Shown here piece by piece: positions 22,884 to 32,211 of a stretch of DNA of 64,000 bases. The stretch's first letter is position 1; each line of letters begins with the position of its first letter. Source of the DNA: Agrobacterium sp. AGB01 (lineage in GTDB: Bacteria; Pseudomonadota; Alphaproteobacteria; Rhizobiales; Rhizobiaceae); contig NZ_JACVAB010000002.1 of NCBI RefSeq assembly GCF_014851585.1, positions 62,001 to 126,000 of the forward strand, in the 5' to 3' direction. The translations under genes were made by a program, and so were the position numbers. The notes under the pieces were generated by a model. It saw only the letters and a program-made list of their open reading frames with translations, did not search any database and was not told the DNA's origin.

Positions 22884-23963
22884 ATGAACGACATGACCGG
22901 TCCCGACAATGAGCTCATGCTCGAGCGTAAAGGTTATCTTGGGATCATCCGGCTTAACCGGCCGCGTGCACTTAACAGTCTGAACGTGAACATGGTGCAT
23001 CATATGAGGGAGGCATTGGCCACCTTCGCCGATGACCCCGAGATTGCCAGTGTCATTGTTGCCGGTGAGGGCGGGCGGGCTTTTTGCGCCGGCGGAGACA
23101 TCCGCATTATCCATGATCTTGGCAAGGCAAACGATCCTGATGTCAGCCGTTTTTGGCGGGAGGAATTTCCGCTCAATTACACTATCGCACATTATCCCAA
23201 ACCCTATATCGCCCTACTGGATGGCATCGTCATGGGAGGTGGCGTGGGGCTTTCCGCCCACGGCGCGTTCCGTGTGGTGACGGAGACGACACGTCTTGCG
23301 ATGCCCGAAACCGGGATCGGTTATTTTCCGGATGTCGGGGTCAGCTGGCTTTTGCCAAAGGCGCCCGGGGAAATTGGCACATGGATGGGTTTGACCGGCA
23401 ATGAGGTCAATGCCGCGGATGCGATATTTGCAGGACTTGCGGATGTGCACGTTCCAGCAGAGCGACTGGAGGAGTTGACCACTGCAATTTCTGCACTTGA
23501 CCCATCGCATGTGCATAAGGGCATTGAGATGCTGTTGGCGCAATTTTCAACGCCGCCAGCACCGGGGATGTTTGAAACCGGTCGCGAGCTTGTCGATGCC
23601 GTGTTTAGCCATGATACGGTTGAAGAGATCATTGCCACGTTGAAGGCCAAGGCTGATGCTTTTTCACAAACTACACTACAGACCCTGCAGAAGAGATCAC
23701 CAACCAGCCTGAAAATCACCTTGCGTATGTTGCGGCTGGCCCGTGAAAGTTCCGGTCTGATCGAATGTCTGGAGCGTGAATTCGCGGCTGGATTAGAGGT
23801 TTTGAAGGGCCATGATTTTTACGAGGGTGTGAGGGCGGCGATCATCGACAAGGACCGCAATCCCCAGTGGCAACCGGCTATGCTGAGCGATGTCGCAGAT
23901 GAAGATGTCGCACGGTATTTCGGCCAAAATCCCCACCCGGTTTTTGCCAGCCACAGGCTGTAA
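22884..23963 (+). CDS. enoyl-CoA hydratase/isomerase family; likely 3-hydroxyisobutyryl-CoA hydrolase
   Basis: A 359-residue crotonase-fold protein. The oxyanion-hole segments are RAFCAGGDIRIIH and IVMGGGVGLSAHG, and the segment PETGIGYFPDVGVSWLLPK is typical of 3-hydroxyisobutyryl-CoA hydrolases of valine breakdown. The C-terminal extension (FAAGLEVLKGHDFYEGVRA) also fits that group, which is about 350 residues long against about 260 for plain enoyl-CoA hydratases. It stands alone between divergent and downstream units. Confidence 0.85.
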   Translation: MNDMTGPDNELMLERKGYLGIIRLNRPRALNSLNVNMVHHMREALATFADDPEIASVIVAGEGGRAFCAGGDIRIIHDLGKANDPDVSRFWREEFPLNYTIAHYPKPYIALLDGIVMGGGVGLSAHGAFRVVTETTRLAMPETGIGYFPDVGVSWLLPKAPGEIGTWMGLTGNEVNAADAIFAGLADVHVPAERLEELTTAISALDPSHVHKGIEMLLAQFSTPPAPGMFETGRELVDAVFSHDTVEEIIATLKAKADAFSQTTLQTLQKRSPTSLKITLRMLRLARESSGLIECLEREFAAGLEVLKGHDFYEGVRAAIIDKDRNPQWQPAMLSDVADEDVARYFGQNPHPVFASHRL

Positions 23964-24026
23964 ACTGGCAAAAGCTTTAGGCAATACTTCCTCCTATTTG
24001 CCTACGAGGGAATATTAATCGCATTC

Positions 24027-24043
24027 CGCCAATTCATTTGGCG
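24027..24043. promoter_or_regulatory. inverted repeat upstream of the sulfate transport operon
   Basis: CGCCAA, five bases, TTGGCG lies about 100 bases before the binding-protein start. It could be an operator, but no regulator is adjacent and the function is open. Confidence 0.3.
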
Positions 24044-24140
24044 TAAAATTCTCCTTTCCCGAGAGGTGTTGGAGGGGGATTCCTCGCATGAGCTGTCTGC
24101 TATCTATAGTTTCATCGGCAGTTCATTTGTGGGGAATTCA

Positions 24141-25127
24141 ATGAAGCGCCTTCTCATTCTCGGTTCAGCACTTGCTGTTCTCTTCTCCGGTCAGGCTTTT
24201 GCCGAACCGCCGAAAACGCTGCTCAACGCATCCTATGACGTTGCGCGTGAAGTCTTTGCTGCCGAAAATGAAGCCTTCATCAAGGCGCATCCAGGCGTAA
24301 CGGTTGACCAGTCACACGCCGGTACCTCCAAGCAGGCGCGCGCCATTGTCGAAGGTCTGGAAGCCGACGTTGTGACGTTCAATCAGGTGACGGATATCGA
24401 TTTTCTGGTGAAGCAGGGTTTTGTCTCTGCTGACTGGCAGAAAGATTTCCCGAAAAATGCTTCGCCATTCTACTCCTTCCCGTCTTTCCTCGTTCGCGCC
24501 GGTAACCCGAAGAATATCAAGGACTGGGATGATCTGGCCCGCGATGATGTGAAGATTGTTTTCCCGAACCCGAAAACCTCCGGAAATGCCCGCTACACCT
24601 ATCTGGCTGCTACCGCTTACGCCAAGGAAAAGTTCAACGGCGACGAGGCGAAGGTTGAAGGTTTCGTCAAGAAAATCTTTGAGAACGTTCCGGTTTTTGA
24701 CACCGGAGGCCGCGCTGCCACCACCACCTTCGTTGAACGCGAAATCGGTGACGTGATCATCACGTTTGAAGCGGAAACCCGTGGCATTGCCAAGCAATAT
24801 GGCACCGACAAGTTTGAAAGCGTCGTGCCGTCGGTCAGCCTGCTTGCAGAATTCCCGGTTGCTGTCGTCGACAAGGTCGTTGACAAGCGTGGCTCGCGTG
24901 AACTGGCAAAATCCTACCTCGACTTCCTATACACGGAAGAAGGTCAGAAGATCGCCGCTGAATTCGGCCACCGCGTCAACAACGAAAAGGTCGCTGCGGA
25001 ATTCAAGGATCAGTTCCCAGCAATTCGCCTGGTGACCGTGGACGATGTTTTCGGTGGTTGGGATAAGGTGCAGAAGGAGCATTTTGCGTCCGGCGCTGTC
25101 CTTGACAAGCTTTACGGCAACCGTTGA
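24141..25127 (+). CDS. sulfate/thiosulfate ABC transporter substrate-binding protein
   Basis: A 328-residue periplasmic protein with a signal peptide (about 1-22, ending SGQAFA) and the Sbp/CysP family N-terminus (TLLNASYDVAREVFAAENEA) and ligand-loop segments (SHAGTSKQARAI, FPNPKTSGNARYTYLAA, FDTGGRAATTTFVER). It binds sulfate or thiosulfate for CysTWA. The start at 24141 follows GTGGGGAATTCA. A hairpin separates it from cysT. Confidence 0.92.
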   Translation: MKRLLILGSALAVLFSGQAFAEPPKTLLNASYDVAREVFAAENEAFIKAHPGVTVDQSHAGTSKQARAIVEGLEADVVTFNQVTDIDFLVKQGFVSADWQKDFPKNASPFYSFPSFLVRAGNPKNIKDWDDLARDDVKIVFPNPKTSGNARYTYLAATAYAKEKFNGDEAKVEGFVKKIFENVPVFDTGGRAATTTFVEREIGDVIITFEAETRGIAKQYGTDKFESVVPSVSLLAEFPVAVVDKVVDKRGSRELAKSYLDFLYTEEGQKIAAEFGHRVNNEKVAAEFKDQFPAIRLVTVDDVFGGWDKVQKEHFASGAVLDKLYGNR

Positions 25128-25152
25128 TAAAATCGAACTGAATACGGATTTA

Positions 25153-25177
25153 ACCCGGCAGGGCAAACCTGCCGGGT
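25153..25177 (+). other. hairpin between binding-protein and cysT genes
   Basis: A perfect 10-bp stem ACCCGGCAGG/CCTGCCGGGT with a GCAAA loop, 25 bases after the binding-protein stop and 22 bases before cysT. It is not followed by a clean T run (TCAATTTGTTTG). It is probably a 3' stabiliser or partial terminator that keeps binding-protein mRNA in excess. Confidence 0.75.
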
Positions 25178-25199
25178 CAATTTGTTTGGGGGATGCCGT

Positions 25200-26021
25200 T
25201 TGAAACGCAATGTCTTGCCGGGGTTAAGCCTCTCACTCGGCGTAACCCTTTTTTACGTTGGCGTTATCGTGTTGCTGCCGCTGGCGGCACTGGTGTTCAA
25301 GGCTGCCAGCCTTGGGCCTGTTGAATACTGGAACATCGTATCATCGCCGCGCGCGGTTGCCAGCTACCGCGTTACGGTTCTTTGCGCCTTGGCGGCCACG
25401 TGTTTTAACGTCGTGTTCGGACTGGCACTGGCATGGGTGCTGACCCGTTACCGTTTTCCTGGTTGGCGTTTCGTAGATGCGATTGTCGATCTGCCTTTTG
25501 CCTTGCCGACTGCCGTTGCCGGTATCGCGCTGACGGCCCTGTTTGCCGGCAATGGCTGGTTTGGCTCCGTTCTGGCCATGGTCGGTATCAAGGTTGCCTA
25601 CACACCGATCGGCATCATGATTGCGATGGCCTTTACCAGCCTGCCCTTTATCGTGCGCACTGTGCAGCCGGTGCTGGAAGACCTCGATCCTGCTCTCGAA
25701 GAGGCCGCACAATCGCTTGGTGGCTCTGACTGGGAAATCTTTCGCAAGGTCATTCTGCCTTTACTCACACCCGCCATCCTGGCCGGTCTGTCGCTGTCCT
25801 TCGCCCGCAGTTTAGGTGAATTTGGCGCGATTATTTTCATCGCTGGCAACCAGCCATTTGAGACTGAAATCACCTCGCTGCTCGTTTTCATCCGGCTTGA
25901 GGAATATGACTATCAGGCCGCCGCAGCGATTGCGTCTGTACTGTTGTTGACGGCATTCCTGATGCTGGCGGTGACCAATCTGCTGCAGGCTCGGGCGCTG
26001 CGTTATACGGTGAGGAACTGA
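25200..26021 (+). CDS. cysT: sulfate ABC transporter permease CysT (CysU)
   Basis: A 273-residue permease with about six membrane helices and the sulfate-type segments LPTAVAGIALTALFAGNGW and RSLGEFGAIIFIAGN. The EAA loop reads LEEAAQSLGGSDWEIFRKVI. The start is taken as TTG at 25200, six bases after GGGGGA; another TTG at 25182 in the same frame lacks a ribosome site. It forms the channel together with CysW. Confidence 0.92.
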   Translation: MKRNVLPGLSLSLGVTLFYVGVIVLLPLAALVFKAASLGPVEYWNIVSSPRAVASYRVTVLCALAATCFNVVFGLALAWVLTRYRFPGWRFVDAIVDLPFALPTAVAGIALTALFAGNGWFGSVLAMVGIKVAYTPIGIMIAMAFTSLPFIVRTVQPVLEDLDPALEEAAQSLGGSDWEIFRKVILPLLTPAILAGLSLSFARSLGEFGAIIFIAGNQPFETEITSLLVFIRLEEYDYQAAAAIASVLLLTAFLMLAVTNLLQARALRYTVRN

Positions 26022-26025
26022 AGCC

Positions 26026-26919
26026 ATGAGTGCAATCTCTTCTCATCGCAAACCGCCACGCGTTGGTGATACGCCGCTTGTTCGCCGCTCCCTGATTGCT
26101 TTTGTGCTGATCATCGGTTTCCTGCTGGTGGTTGCGCCGCTTGTTATCATTGGTGTTGAGGCTTTTTCGGCTGGCTTGAAAGCCTATTCCGCGACGATCA
26201 TTCATCCGGATACACGCCATGCGATTTTCCTGACGGTGATCACGGCGCTGATTGCGGTTCCGGTCAATACGGCGTTTGGTATTGCGGCGGCATGGGCGAT
26301 CACCAAGTTTGATTTTCCCGGTCGCAGGCTGCTGTTGGTGGTGATCGAAATACCCTTTTCAATCTCGCCGATTGTTGCGGGTGTGGCATATCTTTTTGTC
26401 TATGGTCTGCAGGGGCTGTTTGGGCCGTTGCTGGATGCCTACGACATCAAGATCCTGTTTGCTCTTCCGGGCATTGTGATTGCCTCTATGTTCGTGACGG
26501 CCCCCTTTGTGGCACGTGAGCTTATTCCGCTGATGCAGGCGCAGGGCCGTGATCTGGAAGAGGCGGCAACCTCGCTGGGTGCTTCCGGCTGGCGGACGTT
26601 CTTCTCGGTCACATTGCCGAATATCAAATGGGCGCTGCTGTATGGTGTAGTGCTCTGCAACGCCCGTGTGATGGGCGAATTCGGCGCGGTTTCAGTGGTG
26701 TCGGGCAATATTCGCGGGCAGACCAATACGCTGCCGCTGCATATCGAGCTGCTTTATCATGACTATCAGACGGCGGGTGCCTTCGCGTCCGCCTCCATTC
26801 TGGCTTTCCTGGCGGTGGTGACCATCATTGCAAAGGTCATGCTGGAACGACGCGGCGCCGGGCGTGGCCGCAAGGCTGAAAATGGTGCCAGTGCTGCACC
26901 CACGGAGACACATGCATGA
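26026..26919 (+). CDS. cysW: sulfate ABC transporter permease CysW
   Basis: A 297-residue permease. The segment NARVMGEFGAVSVVSGNIRG is a CysW hallmark, and the EAA loop reads LEEAATSLGASGWRTFFSVT. It lies four bases after cysT, and its stop overlaps the cysA start (ATGA). Confidence 0.94.
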   Translation: MSAISSHRKPPRVGDTPLVRRSLIAFVLIIGFLLVVAPLVIIGVEAFSAGLKAYSATIIHPDTRHAIFLTVITALIAVPVNTAFGIAAAWAITKFDFPGRRLLLVVIEIPFSISPIVAGVAYLFVYGLQGLFGPLLDAYDIKILFALPGIVIASMFVTAPFVARELIPLMQAQGRDLEEAATSLGASGWRTFFSVTLPNIKWALLYGVVLCNARVMGEFGAVSVVSGNIRGQTNTLPLHIELLYHDYQTAGAFASASILAFLAVVTIIAKVMLERRGAGRGRKAENGASAAPTETHA

Positions 26920-27941
26920 AAATCCGCCTCGAAAATGTGGTGAAGACCTTCGATACATTTCGTGCCGTGCATGATGTGTCTCTGGATATCGAAAGCGGCG
27001 AACTGCTTGCACTGCTTGGTCCTTCGGGCTCTGGTAAAACGACGATCCTGCGCATGGTGGCCGGGCTTGAATATGCCGATGGCGGCCGCATCATGTTTGG
27101 AGATGAAGACGCGACCAATATTCCGGTGAGAGACCGTGGGGTTGGATTTGTGTTTCAGCATTATGCGCTGTTCCCACACATGACGCTCAATGAAAACATT
27201 GCTTTTGGCATGAAGGTGTCGCGCGTCAAACGTGACAAGGCAGCGATTGCTGCACGCGTTGACGAGCTGTTGCGGCTGGTGAAGCTGGACGGTCTAGGTG
27301 ATCGGTTCCCGGCACAGATTTCCGGTGGCCAGCGTCAGCGTGTTGCTCTGGCACGCGCGCTTTCAGTTGATCCGAAAGTGTTGCTGCTGGATGAGCCGTT
27401 TGGTGCGCTTGATGCCAATGTGCGCCGTGATCTGCGTCGCTGGTTGCGCGAAATTCATGAGGAGCTTGGTATCACCACGATTTTCGTGACGCATGATCAG
27501 GAGGAAGCGCTCGATCTGGCCGACCGTGTGGTCATTCTGAAAGACGGAAAGATCGAGCAGCAGGGCACGTCTAAAGAGGTTTGCCGCAATCCGGTGTCGC
27601 CGTTCGTCATGCGCTTTCTGGGCGATGCCAATCGTATCTCCGGCGTTGCCAGAAACGGCAAGGTGTTTGTCGGCGAGATGGAATTGCCCTTTGCCTATCA
27701 TTCCGGTGACGGCAAGGTCGATATCTTCGTTCGTCCAGTCGATCTGGATTGGGAACACCTCCACGACGGATTGCCTGCCAAGGTTATCCGGGTGCTCGAC
27801 CGGGCCGGTGAACGACGGGTGATTGCCAGCACAGAAGCCGGGGATATCCTCGAATTCGATGTGCCGCCGGAAAACGGTGTAGAGGCTGGTGAAACCGGAT
27901 ATGTGGTCGTGCGACGGGCCCGGATTTTTCCAGCAAGCTAA
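26916..27941 (+). CDS. cysA: sulfate/thiosulfate ABC transporter ATPase CysA
   Basis: A 341-residue ATPase: Walker A GPSGSGKTT, signature [15 protein letters not shown], Walker B LLLDEPFGALDA and switch histidine VTHDQEEAL, then a C-terminal TOBE-like domain (FVRPVDLDW). The long linker and length agree with CysA. It is the last gene of the sulfate operon; the converging alkC gene begins its stop only 11 bases away. Confidence 0.93.
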   Translation: MKIRLENVVKTFDTFRAVHDVSLDIESGELLALLGPSGSGKTTILRMVAGLEYADGGRIMFGDEDATNIPVRDRGVGFVFQHYALFPHMTLNENIAFGMKVSRVKRDKAAIAARVDELLRLVKLDGLGDRFPAQISGGQRQRVALARALSVDPKVLLLDEPFGALDANVRRDLRRWLREIHEELGITTIFVTHDQEEALDLADRVVILKDGKIEQQGTSKEVCRNPVSPFVMRFLGDANRISGVARNGKVFVGEMELPFAYHSGDGKVDIFVRPVDLDWEHLHDGLPAKVIRVLDRAGERRVIASTEAGDILEFDVPPENGVEAGETGYVVVRRARIFPAS

Positions 27942-27952
27942 AGCCCAGGGTA

Positions 27953-29050
27953 TTATGAGCTGAGGGTGAACTCGCCCTGCGCCTTGATTTCACCATTGAT
28001 CAGAAGATCGACCTGATGGCGGCCCGGATAATGTGTTCGGGTCGTAAAGTCTTTTATAGCGCGGTTGATGCCAAGTTCGACACGCTCGCCAGGTTCCAGG
28101 TGCAGTTCCTTCCACTTGAAAACCTTGGGCGCCGTGCTGCCGGCTTTTTTGACGTAGTGTAGGGCATAGTCCACCACCAGCTTTTGTCGCTCCGTACCGG
28201 CCGCCTTGATCGCAGCGGTAATTCGCACATTCTCGCCAAGTGAGATGTTGTCGGGTGATAGCTGAAAGCTCTCAATAACAACGTCTGCCTTGCTCTTCAC
28301 GCCAAGAATGGCCAGAGCCGAGTTGTCGCCTTTCTTGACCAGTGTACGCAGCGCCTGGCGGACGATCCACGTGGTATGCTGATTATCCGTTGGCCATGTC
28401 GCCACCTTCTGCAAAACGAAGGCCGGATTATCCTTGGTGATGTCATTGAGATGGTTGGCCACGGATTTGCGGACATAAAGCGATGGATCGTTTTTCAGCT
28501 TCTCCAGAATAGGCATGACCGGGGCCGGGTCGTCTACCAATGCCTTTAACTGGAAAGACCATGGCAAGCGCGGACGGCAACCTTCCGAACTCAGCCGACG
28601 CACATGCTCGTTTTCATCAAATGCCCATGTCTGCATAACATCCAATGTGCGCGACATGTCCTTTGCCAGGAAATGCCGGATTGCAAATTCCGATGAGCCG
28701 AAACGGGTGAAAAAGTGCAGCGCCTGCATCGACTGTTCGAAATGGTCCTGACCATAAAGCGCCACATATTCTGCAAGGCTGATCGAGGTGAAGCCATGAT
28801 TGATGTGGGGTGCTAGAGCCGAGAGAATTTCGATATTACGGTTGTAGTCGCCAGGCAAAACGGCGTGCCAGGCAACGGCTACTTGCCGCATGCGTTGCAT
28901 GATGCCAAGATCATCAAGTCCCAACATGGCATGGTGCATGAAAGCCGCTTCATCAAACGGCGCGTATGCTGCCTTGGTAATGGACGCAAGGTGCCGCAGG
29001 CGGTCGCGATTGAATATTTCCTTCAGGGCGGGCTGGGGTTCTTGCGCCAT
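27953..29050 (-). CDS. alkC: DNA alkylation repair protein AlkC
   Basis: A 365-residue protein of the AlkC/AlkD HEAT-repeat DNA glycosylases, which remove 3-methylated purines without flipping the base. The helical-repeat region spans about 1-255 (segments ALHFFTRFGSSEFAIRHFLA, HVRRLSSEGCRPRLPW and LYVRKSVANHLNDITKDNP). A C-terminal beta-rich segment from about 260 (FQLSPDNISLGENVRITAAI) fits the Ig-like domain that distinguishes AlkC from AlkD. It is a single-gene unit. Confidence 0.88.
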   Translation of the reverse strand: MAQEPQPALKEIFNRDRLRHLASITKAAYAPFDEAAFMHHAMLGLDDLGIMQRMRQVAVAWHAVLPGDYNRNIEILSALAPHINHGFTSISLAEYVALYGQDHFEQSMQALHFFTRFGSSEFAIRHFLAKDMSRTLDVMQTWAFDENEHVRRLSSEGCRPRLPWSFQLKALVDDPAPVMPILEKLKNDPSLYVRKSVANHLNDITKDNPAFVLQKVATWPTDNQHTTWIVRQALRTLVKKGDNSALAILGVKSKADVVIESFQLSPDNISLGENVRITAAIKAAGTERQKLVVDYALHYVKKAGSTAPKVFKWKELHLEPGERVELGINRAIKDFTTRTHYPGRHQVDLLINGEIKAQGEFTLSS

Positions 29051-29118
29051 TTTCTGCGATCCGATTGTTCTCTTTTTGTTCCTTAATCGTAAAACGTTAG
29101 CGAGGCAATCGATAAAAG

Positions 29119-29147
29119 AAAACCCGGCGTTTATGGCGCCGGGTTTT
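29119..29147 (-). terminator. Rho-independent terminator of the aldehyde dehydrogenase gene
   Basis: A perfect 11-bp stem AAAACCCGGCG/CGCCGGGTTTT with a 7-base loop. On the minus strand it ends in TTTTCTTTTATC, 20 bases after the aldehyde dehydrogenase stop. Confidence 0.85.
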
Positions 29148-29166
29148 CTCGAAAAGCAGTGCTGTA

Positions 29167-30603
29167 TCAGCTCATCTGGCTGATGAAGCGGGTTTCGAGA
29201 TAGGCCTGTGTGGCTTCAGAGCCACCTTCCGTGCCGTAACCACTGTCCTTGATACCACCGAACGGCACTTCCGGCAGGGCCAGACCATTGTGGTTGATGG
29301 TCAGCATGCCTGCTTCCACCTGGCGACCGAGGTCGTGGGCCGTCTTGGCGGAACCGGTGAAGGCGTAAGAGGCAAGACCGAAGGGCAAGCGGTTTGCCTC
29401 CGTCACTGCGTCCTCGAACTTCGAGAACTTGTTGATGATAGCGACCGGGCCAAACGGCTCGTCATTCATGATCTTGGCGTGGGTTGGTACATTGGCCAGA
29501 ACCGTTGGCTCGAAGAAGTTGCCACGGTTGCCGATACGGTTGCCACCGGTCTTCAACTCGGCGCCATGCGAAACAGCATCGTTGATCAGTGCTTCGATGG
29601 CCGGAATGCGGCGTTCATTCGCCAGCGGGCCCATGGTGACATCGCTTTCAAGGCCATTGCCAACCTTGACGGCCTTGGCAGCTTCCACGAAGCCTTCAAG
29701 GAAACGATCGGCCACACTTTCCTGAACCAGGAAGCGGGTCGGGGAAACACAGACCTGACCGGCATTGCGGTACTTCGACAGGGAGGTAACGGCAATTGCC
29801 TTTTCGATGTCCGCGTCATCAAAGATCATGACCGGTGCGTGACCGCCCAATTCCATGGTGGCGCGCTTCATGTGCTTGCCGGCCAGGGCGGCAAGGTGTT
29901 TGCCGATTGGTGTCGAGCCGGTAAACGAAATTTTGCGGATAACCGGATGCGGAATGAGGTATTCGGAAATTTCGGCAGGAACACCATAAACGAGGTTGAT
30001 AACGCCAGCCGGAACACCGGCATCAGCGAAGGCGCGGATCAGTTCGGCCGGTGATGCCGGGGTTTCCTCTGGTGCCTTGACGATGATCGAACATCCAGTT
30101 GACAGGGCAGCGGACAGCTTGCGGACGATCTGGTTGATCGGGAAGTTCCACGGTGTGAAGGCCGCAACCGGGCCAACCGGCAGCTTGATGGCAAGCTGCG
30201 AAACCCCAGTGGCGCGTGATGGAATGACCTGACCGTAGGTTCTGCGGGCTTCTTCGGCAAACCAGTCGATAGTGTCGGCCGCGCCCACCACTTCCATGGA
30301 AGACTGTGCCAGCGGTTTGCCCTGTTCGCGGGTCATGATCCAGGCAATGTAATCCTTGCGTTCACGCAGAATGTCGGCAGCGCGACGCATGATCTTGGAG
30401 CGATCATAAGGCGAGGTATCACGCCAGACCTTGAAACCTTCGTCCGCCGCGGCCAGCGCCAGATCGAGATCAGGCTTGGTGGCGTGGGCGATCTTGCCAA
30501 TGATTTCGTCGGTGGCTGGGTCGCTGACAGCAATCGTCTCACCGTTGATGGCATTGCGCCATTCGCCGTTTATGAAAAGCTGGATGTCTGGATAAGTGTA
30601 CAT
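29167..30603 (-). CDS. NAD(P)-dependent aldehyde dehydrogenase (succinate/glutarate semialdehyde type)
   Basis: A 478-residue class 3/5-type aldehyde dehydrogenase. It has the nucleotide-site segment [20 protein letters not shown], the general-base glutamate in [12 protein letters not shown] and catalytic C285 in [12 protein letters not shown]. It resembles succinate-semialdehyde dehydrogenases. Its place beside glutaryl-CoA dehydrogenase suggests glutarate semialdehyde, formed in lysine breakdown, as an alternative substrate; this is inferred. The start at 30603 was chosen over a longer upstream frame without homology. Confidence 0.88.
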   Translation of the reverse strand: MYTYPDIQLFINGEWRNAINGETIAVSDPATDEIIGKIAHATKPDLDLALAAADEGFKVWRDTSPYDRSKIMRRAADILRERKDYIAWIMTREQGKPLAQSSMEVVGAADTIDWFAEEARRTYGQVIPSRATGVSQLAIKLPVGPVAAFTPWNFPINQIVRKLSAALSTGCSIIVKAPEETPASPAELIRAFADAGVPAGVINLVYGVPAEISEYLIPHPVIRKISFTGSTPIGKHLAALAGKHMKRATMELGGHAPVMIFDDADIEKAIAVTSLSKYRNAGQVCVSPTRFLVQESVADRFLEGFVEAAKAVKVGNGLESDVTMGPLANERRIPAIEALINDAVSHGAELKTGGNRIGNRGNFFEPTVLANVPTHAKIMNDEPFGPVAIINKFSKFEDAVTEANRLPFGLASYAFTGSAKTAHDLGRQVEAGMLTINHNGLALPEVPFGGIKDSGYGTEGGSEATQAYLETRFISQMS

Positions 30604-30794
30604 GTCAAACCTTCGTGATTTGGTGTGTATCAGCGCGCCAGGGGGGAGACCAATTCCAGGACTTGTCCGGTGGTTACAAAACCATAGACGTGAAACTGGC
30701 TGACAGCGCGTTGTAAAATCTTGTGCCGTTATAGGATGGGAGACCGGACACCTGACATATTGGGTTTCGTCTGCTGCATTGCAATATGATTTGC

Positions 30795-30811
30795 GTTCAA
30801 ATTTATTGAAC
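30795..30811. promoter_or_regulatory. inverted repeat upstream of the aldehyde dehydrogenase gene
   Basis: Perfect dyad GTTCAA, ATTTA, TTGAAC in an A/T-rich stretch about 190 bases upstream of the aldehyde dehydrogenase start. A regulator site is possible; the protein is unknown. Confidence 0.35.
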
Positions 30812-30872
30812 TGAAACGTCGTTTTAGGTGCAGCTGGGCGCAATTGGCACGTTTGAATCCATATTCAGTCAT

Positions 30873-30907
30873 AAAAAAACCGGCACCTTTTTGGATGCCG
30901 GTTTTTT
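30873..30907. terminator. terminator of gcdH
   Basis: Stem ACCGGCA/TGCCGGT extended by CC/GG, flanked by runs of A and T. On the minus strand it follows the gcdH stop and ends in TTTTTTTAT. Confidence 0.82.
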
Positions 30908-30927
30908 GCTGCTGAGGGCTTGCAAGA

Positions 30928-32115
30928 TCAGAAGAAGGCTTGAATACCGGTCTGCGCACGCCCAAGGATCAGTGCATGCACGTCATGGGTGCCCTCATAG
31001 GTGTTGACCGTTTCCAGGTTCTGCGCATGGCGCATGACGTGGTACTCAATCTGGATGCCGTTGCCGCCGTGCATGTCACGGGCCTGACGCGCCACATCCA
31101 GAGCCTTGCCGCAATTGTTGCGCTTGACGATGGAAATCATTTCCGGTGCCATCTTGTGTTCATCCATCAGGCGGCCAACCCGCAAGGAGGCCTGCAGACC
31201 AAGGGTGATTTCCGTCTGCATGTCGGCCAGTTTCTTCTGGTAAAGCTGCATGCCAGCCAGCGGCTTGCCGAACTGTTTGCGGTCAAGGCCATATTGGCGG
31301 GCACGGACCCAACAATCTTCCGCAGCACCCAGCACGCCCCAAGAAATGCCATAGCGGGCGCGATTGAGGCAACCGAACGGACCCTTGAGGCCGGAGACGT
31401 TTGGCAGTAGCGCGTCTTCGCCAACTTCAACGCCGTCCATGACGATTTCACCTGTTATGGATGCACGCAGGGACAGTTTTCCGCCGATCTTCGGAGCTGA
31501 AAGACCCTTCATGCCTTTTTCCAGTACGAAGCCGCGGATTTCATTGTTGTGTGCTTCAGACTTTGCCCAGACCACAAAAACATCCGCGATCGGTGCGTTG
31601 GAAATCCAGGTCTTGGCGCCACGCAGACGATAACCGCCTTCGACCTTTTCGGCGCGGGTCTTCATGCCGCCGGGATCGGAGCCGGCATCCGGTTCCGTCA
31701 GACCAAAGCAGCCGATCAGTTCGCCGGACACGAGGCCTGGCAGGTATTTGTCTTTTTGCTCTTCCGAGCCGTAGGCAAATATTGGGTAGATGACCAGCGA
31801 AGACTGCACGCTCATCATCGAACGATAGCCGCTGTCGATACGTTCAACTTCGCGCGCAACGAGACCATAGGCCACGTAACTTGCTTCTGCGGCGCCGTAT
31901 TTTTCAGGCAGTGTTACGCCGAGCAGGCCGGTCTGGCCCATCAGGCGGAACAATTCCGGCTCGGATGTCTCGGTGAGATAGGCTTCCTGTATGCGAGGCA
32001 GAAGTTCGGCTTCGGCAAATGCCGCTGCCGTATCGCGGATCATCCGCTCGTCTTCGGTCAGTTGGTCTTCGAGCAGGAAGGGGTCCTGCCAGTTGAATGC
32101 AACACGCTCGCTCAC
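30928..32115 (-). CDS. gcdH: glutaryl-CoA dehydrogenase GcdH
   Basis: A 395-residue flavin enzyme of the acyl-CoA dehydrogenase family that oxidises and decarboxylates glutaryl-CoA to crotonyl-CoA in lysine and tryptophan breakdown. The catalytic glutamate is near residue 374 in [20 protein letters not shown], a segment diagnostic for GcdH. FAD-binding segments include [20 protein letters not shown]. The start is taken as GTG at 32115, eight bases after AGGAG, giving the usual length; an in-frame GTG six bases earlier and a longer upstream frame are less likely. A divergent LysR gene probably controls it. Confidence 0.95.
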   Translation of the reverse strand: MSERVAFNWQDPFLLEDQLTEDERMIRDTAAAFAEAELLPRIQEAYLTETSEPELFRLMGQTGLLGVTLPEKYGAAEASYVAYGLVAREVERIDSGYRSMMSVQSSLVIYPIFAYGSEEQKDKYLPGLVSGELIGCFGLTEPDAGSDPGGMKTRAEKVEGGYRLRGAKTWISNAPIADVFVVWAKSEAHNNEIRGFVLEKGMKGLSAPKIGGKLSLRASITGEIVMDGVEVGEDALLPNVSGLKGPFGCLNRARYGISWGVLGAAEDCWVRARQYGLDRKQFGKPLAGMQLYQKKLADMQTEITLGLQASLRVGRLMDEHKMAPEMISIVKRNNCGKALDVARQARDMHGGNGIQIEYHVMRHAQNLETVNTYEGTHDVHALILGRAQTGIQAFF

Positions 32116-32211
32116 AATCACGTCTCCTGTTTGTAGGATCGATAATTGGGCATTGCGCCGTCGCAAGCAAGCAATGTTTACTCATTTTCCTATTCCATAT
32201 AGTAATGATCC

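Larger units (their letters stand above)
30604..30927. other. 324-base gap with promoter region and terminator
   Basis: It lies between the aldehyde dehydrogenase start and the gcdH end, both on the minus strand. It holds the gcdH terminator (30873-30907) and an inverted repeat GTTCAA, five bases, TTGAAC (30795-30811) that could be an operator of the aldehyde dehydrogenase gene. No protein gene is seen. Confidence 0.6.

Noticed and set aside
23978..24004. TAGGCAA...TTGCCTA dyad after the crotonase-family gene as terminator
   Set aside because: Only 7 bp with a 13-base loop and no T run; too weak to call.
30604..30843. Long N-terminal extension of the aldehyde dehydrogenase
   Set aside because: It runs through the putative promoter region, is rich in unusual residues and matches no aldehyde dehydrogenase N-terminus; the ATG at 30603 gives a normal length.
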